Assembly: GCA_023078685.1 (NCBI GenBank)
Contig: JALGAS010000008.1
Span: forward strand, 1,302,001 to 1,366,000
Direction of reading: 5' to 3'
DNA length: 64,000 nt
Source of the DNA: Neopestalotiopsis rosae
Lineage: Eukaryota; Ascomycota; Sordariomycetes; Amphisphaeriales; Sporocadaceae
Notes under the pieces: model-generated
The model's input: the letters and a program-made list of their open reading frames with translations, nothing else
Told to the model about the DNA's origin: nothing
Database searches by the model: none
Translations under genes and position numbers: made by a program
Part shown: positions 55,533 to 64,000 of the stretch, in pieces
Layout of the letters: each line of letters begins with the position of its first letter
Numbering within the stretch: the stretch's first letter is position 1

Positions 55533-57657
55533 ATGAGTACCACCATGAGGCGTCTCAGCCAGAAAATGGTAAGTTCTTCGAGATTGCGTAGCGTCGCGCT
55601 GCTCGCACGGTCTGCGCAAAGGTATGCTGACGGCAACAATCAATAGCTTCGCGGCAAAAGCGATAGCAAGTCGTCAAAGAAGAATAAGGACTCCAAAGAC
55701 GGCACTGCCTCCCCTTCTAGCGGTTCTCGAGAGTCTCAATCCCCCAACCTGACACCATCGTCCTCGACATCCACTCTGAATGATATCCGCAACAAGCCTC
55801 TGCCACCGAATAACAGAGGAGACACTGGCAACGCGGGTCAGACTGGCTCTCCTTCAGGTCAGGGCACTGCTGATAGATTCGGCAATTTGGGCTCATCTCA
55901 AGGTTCGCCGAATGGCTCTGCCACGCCAAGCAGACATGGTTCTCTGCCTCCTACAGTCGTCATCAGCCCCAGTGCTCCGGTAAGAAGTCACCTCAAGACT
56001 TGAGAAGTAGCGTTACTGACAGGCCAACTTGCAGCATGTTCCTCCCCCGGGCGCAGCTGAGACGATGCCTCACGATCTAGCTCCTCCCAAAGCTGGCCAG
56101 AAGTCGTTGATGTTTGACCGACTCCACCAAACCCCAAAGGATGTCCCTGAAGGTCTTCGCACCCCCAAGAGGCAGCATTCGTCGCGATTCGACATCTCGC
56201 TGCACCGCGAATTGGAGAAACTGCCTGGCTTTCACGAAGTCCCGCCCAACCGTCGCCAGGAGCTCTTCATGCAGAAGATTGATCAGTGCAACGTCATCTT
56301 TGACTTCAACGATGCTAGCGGCGACATGAAGTCGAAGGAAATCAAGCGTCTCGCACTGCACGAACTGCTCGATTATGTGGCCAACAACCGTCAGGTTATC
56401 ACCGAGCCCATGTACCCTCGTGTTGTCGAAATGTTTGCAAAGAACCTTTTCCGTCCGATTCCGCCTCCAATGAACCCCCAAGGAGAGGCTTTTGACCCAG
56501 AAGAGGACGAGCCCGTCTTGGAAGTCGCATGGCCGCATATTCAGGTGGTCTACGAATTCTTCCTGCGATTCATCGAGAGTCAAGACTTCAACACCAATAT
56601 TGCCAAGGCCTACATTGACCACAGCTTCGTCCTCCAGCTTCTGGAGCTCTTCGACTCCGAGGATCCTAGGGAACGAGATTTCCTCAAGACGACGTTACAC
56701 CGAATTTACGGAAAGTTCTTGAACCTCAGATCCTTCATTCGTCGGTCAATCAACAATGTCTTTTTCCAGTTTGTATACGAGACTGAGAGGTTCAATGGCA
56801 TTGCCGAGCTTCTTGAGATTCTAGGCTCCATCATTAATGGTTTTGCCCTACCTCTAAAGGAGGAGCATAAGCTGTTCCTGACCAGAGTGTTGCTCCCCCT
56901 GCACAAGGTCAAGAGTCTGAGCATGTACCACCCTCAGCTAGCTTACTGCATTGTGCAGTTCCTTGAAAAGGATGCATCGCTCACTGAGGAGGTTGTACTC
57001 GGTCTTTTGCGGTACTGGCCCAAGGTCAACAGCACCAAGGAGGTCATGTTTCTCAACGAAGTGGAAGACATCTTTGAGGTTATGGATCCTGCCGAGTTCG
57101 CCAAAGTTCAAGAGCCTTTGTTTCACCAGCTGGCCAAATCAGTTGCAAGCCCTCATTTCCAAGTCGCCGAGCGCGCACTATACTTCTGGAACAACGAGTA
57201 CTTTTGCAACCTCGTCAGCGACAATGTGGAAATTATCCTCCCAATCATGTTCGCACCGCTCTATGAAAATTCGAAGGGACATTGGAACAGGTAAGCATTT
57301 GTATTTTGTAACAGCATCAACATGGCAAAGCTAACATCAAACAGGACGATCCATGGCATGGTATATAACGCTATGAAATTGTTCATGGAGATCAACCCCC
57401 AGTTGTTTGACGACTGTTCCCACGAATACACTGAACAACAGAACAACGCCCCGGCGCGTGAGGCACTGAGGGAGAGAAAGTGGCAAGCCATTAAAGATCA
57501 GGCTAGCAAAGGCAAATCTGCCAACGGTGTCCACGAGCTTGATCAAAGCGAGGACAACCAGAAGCGCCTCGACTCGTTGAAGTTGGACAGTGATCGGCGA
57601 GACCGTCGTCCCGCACATGAGCGGCAAAGCTCGGTAGGCTCCTCCAGAAGCCGGTGA
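55533..57657 (+). CDS. RTS1: PP2A regulatory subunit B56 (B', Rts1/ParA-like)
   Basis: Four exons, 55533-55568, 55647-55979, 56035-57290 and 57345-57657, give 645 aa. The first exon is 36 bp ([12 protein letters not shown]). Exon 2 encodes a Ser-rich disordered region ending ISPSAP, exon 3 starts HVPPPG and carries the B56 HEAT-like fold. Landmarks are [105 protein letters not shown] and [12 protein letters not shown]. The last intron splits an Arg codon and gives [12 protein letters not shown]56 guides PP2A to LxxIxE substrates; in yeast Rts1 affects septins, stress response and cell size. Complete and typical. Confidence 0.95.
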
Positions 57658-58605
57658 TTTGGTCGTTTATGGTCATTTCCTCGCAAATTCTTTTTCGCCT
57701 TGCTCTTTCACGATAGACTTTTTAAAGCGATTATGACCCAGCTTATGACACTTGGTTTCAGCGATTTTCACAAAAAACGATTCCTCCCTGTTTTCCGGCT
57801 TAACCCCCTTTGCAATGTACTGTTGTTTCACCGTGCCCTCGATACAGACCCAGCCTGCAAGCCAGTTTCGAAATCCTCCGGTATTAACTATTAGTTTGTA
57901 CTGCAGGAACCGATTGAACAGGGAGACGTACAGATGGACAGACCAGATCCGGAAGAAACATAAGCTGCTCACTTATTGGGACTCAGTACTGCCGACTAGA
58001 TGACACCAACTGCTGCAGAGTTTCTTGGTAAGCTGCTCACTTATTTAACGGCCTTGACAAAATCACGTATCCTGCCGACTAGATGACACCAACTGCGGAA
58101 AAAGTGCAGTCGCCTGTATTAAGAGCTTACAGCACAATGGCTGCCATTTTGGGTCGAGCATATTCCCTAAGCAAGACGAGGAAGAAAGTCTTTCTTTATT
58201 ACGACGATCCTCGCCTAGTCATCAGCGAGCAGATGGCTCAATATTTCGAATGTCAACTATCATGTGGCCATTCAGGAGAGGGCGGTAGCTGTTTGCAAAC
58301 GTGTTGGTTGAGGTCGTCAATGGACGATAGCGAGGCACCGCCCTGGTGGGTTGCAAACATCGACCGGGAGCACACGTCTCTGGGGCAGCCGGAAACCTGT
58401 CAGAAAGGTGGTCTCTCACAAATTCTGCTTCACTTTTAATGTAGGGCCACTTGAGCAATAATCATCTCGTCAGGAGTTGGGAAGGCTAGGAAATGCAAAA
58501 AGCCAAAGTCAGAGGCTCGTTTTCATTACAATTTGCTATGATCATGACTGTTTACACGTGTATAATGTTACAAAAGTGTCGCTCCCAAGTCCAAGACAAG
58601 GATGC
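57658..58605. other. convergent spacer with a direct repeat
   Basis: Lies between the PP2A gene and the questin-oxidase-like gene. A direct repeat pair occupies 57961-58096 (separate entry). The open frame 58083-58439 begins inside the repeat, has no domain and is not called. Confidence 0.55.
57961..58096. repeat. two-part direct repeat, about 70-85 bp period
   Basis: A 17-bp block at 57961-57977 recurs at 58029-58045, and a 25-bp block at 57989-58013 recurs exactly at 58072-58096. The parts between differ and are longer in the second copy (26 versus 11 bases). The pattern is that of an old tandem duplication with a later insertion or deletion, in a region between two 3' ends. Confidence 0.8.
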
Positions 58606-60356
58606 TTACTCTGCCAGGGGACGCTGCGCAGTATTTCCCTTTGTGTTCCTTCGGTCGCGAACGTCCTAGATGTAGAGGAGTTATGTGAGCAAGTCTTTAT
58701 CTCTGCCATGTAGCAAAGAATCAAGCGAATTTTAGGAATGCTTACCTCCCACGCTTCATCGAATCCGGCATTTCGGACCCAGGTGGGACCAGGAGCTTCG
58801 ACCGAGTCAACCACCATGTGGGCAATCTGATCCCACAAATCTCCCTTGATGATGATCCAGTCCTTGTCCTCGTAGGGTTTGCAGACTTCGCGGCCAATGG
58901 CAATGGCGCGGAACAGCTTGATGGCATGTCCGTCGTCGACAAAGGCGTGCATGCGAGGGAGCAGCGCGGCGGCCGCCCCGGCCGAGCCCGGGCTGGGGCT
59001 GGACTTGTTGGGCACGTAGTCGCGGATCCGGTCCAGGTCGAGCTCGGGCGACCCGCGCGCGGCGAACTGGATCAGGTCCATGCGGATCTTCCACTCGAGC
59101 ATGCGGACCTTGAGGGGCGCGGGGATCCAGTCCTGCCGGTTGAGGGTCACAAAGATGGGGCTCACGTTGACGTGGTGCATGAGGAAGAACTCGTACTTGG
59201 GATCCTTTTGTTGACCGTTCTTGTTGTCCCGGTGCAGAGCGGCGGCCGAGGCAATGTAAATGGCGGCATTGTACATTTCGGCGGTGCGCTCTTCGAGGTC
59301 CTCGGGCCGGACGCGGACGCGGGCGGCCAGGGCCAGGGCCGCGTCCCGGGCCCGCGCGAGCACGCCGTCGCGGATCTTGTTGCCGTCCTCGAGGCGGGGC
59401 GAGGCCACGAGGGTCTGGTCGGCGGCCGCGTCGCGGAGGAGCTCGGCGATGGGCGGCATGGGCGTGCCGGCGGATTCGGCTGCGTGGGCGCGTTTCTCGG
59501 CCTCCATCATAAAGTCGTGGAATTGGTCAGAGTGCACGCAGGCTTGGGCTAGGGCCATGGCTACGATGGCGGGTTGGTCCCATTCCACTCCGTACACTGT
59601 TACATTGCTACTATCAGCCCTCGTCTCTGAGGGTTTTGTTTTTGAAAAGATGAAGGCGGTTTCGAAGAGAGGGAATAGCAAAAGGGGAAATTTACTGAGC
59701 TGGATCAGCGGGTGCACGAATCCCGCAAACATGCGAACCTGCATGTCCTCGGACCGCGCGTCGTCTTCCTTGAACATGTACTCGGCGAGCACCTTTTGCC
59801 AGGAGCCGTGGTGCTCAATCTCGTGCTGGAAGAAGTGTAGCCAGTCCGTGTAGTCTGTGTTCAGAGACATAGTCAGCCACATCTTCAAAACATATAGGTA
59901 GAGGTTTCAATGCGAGACTCTCAGATTATTATACTTACATTGTGCCTTGCCCAGGCGCTTCTTGGCCTTTTCCCAGTCTCGCAACTCTTCGATTAGGGAT
60001 TGAGAGTGTGCCTTCATCGCAGGGCGCTGGTAGCCCTCATTTTCTTTATAACCATTGACGAGATCCTCCGCCGTAGCGCCGGTGCCGTAGAGAGCCAGGA
60101 TCTGGTGGCTTATACTGAGTGACTGTGTTAGTAAAGACTTTCAAGCACAAGTTTGATAATAGAGAGGAAGAAAATGCAAGGGAAGCGGAAGTCATGTTTA
60201 CTGGTTGTGAAACCCATCGTCGTTGAAAAAGACGTGGTGCTTTTCAATGTCCTTGGTCAAGAGCTCAGTGGCCTTGTTGGCAGCCGCCTCGGTCTGGTCA
60301 AAGTGCCAGAGGCCCGTGTTCTCGGGGGTGATCTTGACGGCGTAGGGGGTGGCCAT
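58606..60356 (-). CDS. questin-oxidase-like protein (DUF4243)
   Basis: Five exons, complement of 58606-58665, 58746-59596, 59696-59854, 59939-60114 and 60202-60356, give 466 aa. Joins restore family sequence: GFHN-HISHQILALYG, LGKAQ-YYTDWLHFFQHEIE, LIQL-MYGVEWDQPAIVAMALAQ and DEAWE-DVRDRRNTKG at the C-terminus. Family members such as AflY/GedK carry out Baeyer-Villiger-type or related oxidations on anthraquinones, but many relatives lie outside metabolite clusters and have unknown roles. No polyketide synthase or other cluster gene is visible nearby, so a general function is equally likely. An upstream in-frame ATG at 60437 would add 27 residues rich in Arg and Leu (MNLTRGAFRLLRNPIF start) resembling a mitochondrial signal. 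I annotate the ATG at 60356 because of its ACCATGG context. Confidence 0.85.
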
Positions 60357-63300
60357 GGTGTTGATAGTTCTGTATGTTATGTTTGCTGCGAAAATTGGAT
60401 TGCGCAAAAGTCGGAATGCTCCTCTGGTGAGATTCATTGACCTGTTGGAGATGTTCTTCCCAGAGGTGCTGGACCTGTGGGATTGGAGCGAACTAGATTT
60501 ATATATTACCCCAAGTTTCCTGCAGGTATAGTGTGCGTATGCAGTTAGAAGGCGACTTCACTATGTCAATCACATATAATTGTGAACAGCTATAATTAGA
60601 CTTTCGAAAATACGAGCAAGTCTCGGCGGCTTTAGACAATAGTAAGTGCCTGTCGTCCGAATCGACCAAGAGCTATGACGAATAGTTTGCGGATGTAGAG
60701 AATTGATTCCTCATTCCAATAAGTGTTGTGATTGGCGTGAGCGTATGTGGTCATTTAGACGACACAAGGGAGGAGAAAAAGCCTTTGGGGATATTTGGAG
60801 AACAGTGGAATGGAGCTATACACACAGACAATTGTATTGATGATTGGACTTGGCATTGATGTCATTGGCTCTCTTACCATGAAGCAAGGCTCAAGCTACC
60901 CCGGATTCCATTCTGCTCACATAATGGTTCATTGGCAGAACTACACTAAAAACGGCTATCCCCGGATCTCGGACCGCGAGCGAAGCCCCGAGTTGTCCGC
61001 GACGAATATGCAGCTCCTCCCTTATAGACACGGTGTTTGCTAATAGTTTATCTGATTGGCCTTTTTATCAGATCCTCCAGTCTAGGCTGCCATTTGTGTA
61101 GTATATTGCCAAGGCCTTTGATTCCTCAGCGTTGAGTCATGTTTATAAACCACGGTAGCTGGCCGTCGAGATTGCATGTGCTTTCTAACCCAAACCCAAG
61201 CATCCAAGAATGACTAGACCCGCAAGGCGTATACTGAGGATTGAGCTCGACACTTATTGGTTGTAGACGCAAGTCTCTTGCACGTACACAGGCAGTGCAA
61301 GAGATGAAAATTTGAGCCCCTCTAGCAGAGTCATTGTGCTTTTCACTTTTCACTCGTTTGGAATCATTCTTGGACATTTCTAGACTGACCAAATTTATGC
61401 TTTAGTGCCATTCCATTACTTAGTGTCTCCGGCTCCAGATTCCAGGAACATATGTCCTGCTTTTTACTTCACCACAAGCTCCATTGGATGGTACTCACGC
61501 GGAAAGTATGACCTCTTTGTGTCTGGTAATTGGAAGATGGGTCATCTAATTTCTACTCTTGGCGAAAGGGTCAATCCCACAGGACAGACTGGATGCTAAG
61601 AATTTGATCGAGCAGAGTGTTCATCATCTCACCCTTTATTTTTTTCAAGAACCAATACGTGGCAATTTTCGCTCACAATAATATTGGCCCTCTCTTGAAG
61701 GCAAAGGATATCTGGCCTTCTTTCCGTAAAGATGACCGTGTCTTGAAGGGTTATCATCATGCATGCGAACTTTGGTAGACCCCGGCCAAAACCGAGGGTC
61801 AAAGGGACCAGTCATTGTGTAACGGGAACCGGCTGGCTTGGTATACGTTTAGCAAGAATCCTCGCTCACCTCGTCAAAGCAAGTCTCGTTGTCGATATCC
61901 TTGTGGCATATTACAAAACTCAGTGTTAGATGTACCTTTGAGAATACACATCGAAGTCGATGACGCGTCATCCACAGTCCATTACCCTCGGAGCTGCTCA
62001 TAGTGTTCTGCTCTGGACAACATATCAGCTGGAAACTTTTTCCCTCATGAGCAGGAGCCGTGAGAACGACTGCCATGTTTTTGAGGTCTAGTGAATCCTG
62101 TCCTGTGTCAGCACGCTGTGGCTACAAGTGGGGAGATGGAAAGCTGCACCGCGTCAAATCGCAACACCCTATGCCTTGATTCCGACTCAGAGATGGATGC
62201 CAAGTCCTCATGCTTGAATCAAACTTCTAACAAGTCGAGTGCCATACAGATAACCCTTCAAACAGCGCATCGCTGGTCAAATAGCTCCACTGGCTGTTGA
62301 AATAGGTCCACATGGGTTACCACGCCGCCGGTATCTTGGGCTGAAGCCTAAACGTAGATGTCAGGTCAAGTGCATAGGGGATTGGGGCGGTCACCAAATG
62401 GCAGTGCCAAGGCGCTTGATAGGGGTCTTTTGCTATATTCACTAGCTGTTCACAACTCTTCAAGTGCTGACTGGACACGCCACAGTTTGGTTGATTTTTC
62501 TATACCGCAGAACTCATCGCATACGCCCCTTTCCCCTGGGTAATAGATACAGCGAACAGCCATGGAATGCGCAATGACTTAGCTAGCCCTAGATGTTTAC
62601 ATGGTCTCCAGCTGTGCATATTTCTCTCGAGTATTAGCATCGGACCTTGAGAATAGCCAACAAGTTCCATCCAGACTGACCAGCGACCAAGTACCGTGAA
62701 GGAGTCCCTACTGTGTAGGACTGGACTGCGTTCCGAGCCGGTGGTTCGAACTAAGCATAACAACTAACCTTGATTGTTCTCATGGGGCACTTAGTAGATC
62801 AGTAGACTAGGGTTGGGCTCAGCTAGGACGTGCTGCCATGGGTGCTACTATGCAAACTCCACACTCACCAAGATCAACTATAGTATAGTCGGAAAACCCC
62901 CCATCAGCGAAGGCTCTCAATGGGACGCATTCCTTAAGAAACGGTGAGGAATATCAAGGGTAAGTCATTGTTGTCATCAGTACTTGGACTCCGGTTGATT
63001 TTGTGTTCCATAGCGTCATCATCGGCGACTTTCATGGTTTCATACTCAGTAGAGCTAGAAGCGAGACACTCTCTCGCAGTCCAGGGCAGAATAAGGACCA
63101 ATCAGTCCTCTCAGCGGGCGAACTCACATCCTTCTTCAACAAGGACAAATAGGCATTGTGAACAGCTTCGCTCTCCCCTGCCGATACTAACAAGTAAAAA
63201 AAGTAAAAAGGCACAGGGGTCTGTATCTAAAAACAGCTGGTGCAAAGTTCTAATTTAGACAATGCTGCCAAGCATTGCGCTAGAGCTCACTACTCTCTTG

Positions 63301-63650
63301 CGCCTTTCCCTTTGAGCCATCATCGCCAATCAAGAGGCCATGTCTAGGCCTCCTTCGCTTCGAAAACATCCTGGCCAGCTGAACTGCTTTTGCCCGCTCT
63401 TTTGCCGCCAATCTTTGTTGTCATTATGTACTTCGTAGACAAGTCTCGTTGCTTGGGGAAAGATGGGAATTTTCCTGAATTGCCATCTTCTTGCTTTTGC
63501 ATCTTCGACTCCGTTTTCCCATTTGAACGCATCTCGAATATATCCACGCGTCTTTGCGCGTTGGAGTGAGAGTCCAGGACGTGACAAGAGATCAAGCGAA
63601 AATCTAGGACTTCGTCTGGCTTCAAACTTAGGGGCGGAGGAGCAGACGCG
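60357..63650. other. 3.3-kb gene-poor region
   Basis: Contains the promoters of the questin-oxidase-like gene (right of 60356) and of the edge gene. Only short frames with no domain are seen. A compact GC-rich island at about 60958-61010 has CTCGG (60968-60972) facing CCGAG (60988-60992), which resembles sites for Zn2Cys6 factors. No transposon was recognised. Confidence 0.5.
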
Positions 63651-64000
63651 ATGTTGACCGCATTGCTATGCTCGTTTCTATGGGCACGTCCGGCGCTTGC
63701 TGGAGTTGACAACCCAACGCCCGCCAACTTTCTTCGGCGCCCGTTTGCGAACGCGGTCGTGCTGGGAGACTATGTCTACATCGATGGTGGCGAGCTCGCG
63801 CAGCTGGAAGATGGCAATTATAACGGAGACCACCCATCGTATGCAGGTACGTTTCAATAAAGCCTCGAAAAGGAAACAAGAATGCGGGACAGGAGAGCAG
63901 TGGCAAAGATTGTTGTGGAGGACTTGCGACTATCGCAAACACATGTCACGTACTTGAAAATCACTGACTAAATTATCAGTCAATACCACCTTGTCTCTAC
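63651..64000 (+). CDS. secreted kelch-repeat-like protein, 5' part only
   Basis: Exon 1 is 63651-63846 and exon 2 starts at 63980 and runs off the window. The start MLTALLCSFLWARPALAG is a signal peptide with cleavage likely after ALA. The mature part (NFLRRPFANAVVLGDYVYID, then GGELAQLEDGNYNGDHPSYA) matches the start of fungal kelch-repeat proteins, often with a C-terminal membrane helix. The 133-bp intron (GTACGT...ATCAG) joins YAG to a VNTTLSL continuation, typical of these proteins. Function is unknown; some relatives are cell-surface or polarity related. The identity rests on a short sequence. Confidence 0.72.

Noticed and set aside
58083..58439. 118-codon frame starting in the direct repeat
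   Set aside because: No domain, no splice or promoter support, and an overlapping minus frame is equally long.
58818..59552. 244-codon plus-strand frame inside the questin-oxidase-like gene
   Set aside because: Gly/Val/Asp-rich shadow of the GC-rich fourth exon; no domain.
60795..61043. 82-codon frame in the right gene-poor region
   Set aside because: Short, no homology that I recognise, and it runs through the GC-rich island.

Overview
The window is nuclear DNA of a filamentous ascomycete, most likely a Sordariomycete and perhaps from Hypocreales. The evidence is short GT-AG introns of about 50-145 bp, often with a CTAAC or CTGAC-like branch point, long untranslated leaders, and gene families found in Pezizomycotina: an Ams2/Spt21-type GATA factor, a questin-oxidase-like protein, a DUF4748-type protein and a patatin/NB-ARC/TPR receptor. 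The order and species are inference. I saw no bacterial, viral or transposon genes, no CRISPR array, and no rRNA or tRNA gene that I could support.

Layout: 1-3.8 kb is gene-poor. 3.8-7.4 kb holds a four-exon fungal NLR-like receptor (patatin lipase, NB-ARC NTPase, seven 42-residue TPR units). 8.0-22 kb holds a large GATA-type regulator, 3-hydroxyisobutyryl-CoA hydrolase, SmD2, dihydroxyacetone kinase, eIF2B delta and a small probable complex I subunit. 22.7-25.5 kb is a COMPASS Shg1-like protein with a very long Arg/Asp-rich tail. 25.5-28.9 kb is a long gap that includes the leader of an Ssh4/Ear1-like SPRY ubiquitin-ligase adaptor. 32-35.5 kb holds a small unknown gene, TRAPP subunit Trs31 and a Pdr16-type Sec14 protein. 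37.4-53.1 kb is compact: POL12, MFAP1, a membrane-anchored deubiquitinase, ALB1, KIN17, a DUF4748 protein, a CID/RS-domain protein and TFIIIC tau95. 55.5-60.4 kb holds the PP2A B56 subunit and the questin-oxidase-like gene, in convergent orientation. 60.4-63.6 kb is gene-poor, and the right edge cuts a secreted kelch-like gene.

Most genes are housekeeping: RNA splicing (SmD2, MFAP1, CID/RS protein, KIN17), translation and ribosome assembly (eIF2B delta, ALB1), replication, Pol III transcription, trafficking and metabolism. The NLR is the accessory, immune-like locus and the strongest candidate for unusual biology. I rebuilt exon structures by eye from splice sites and reading-frame continuity, and several genes have very small exons. 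A CGATAAGC element recurs about 200-340 bp upstream of four genes.
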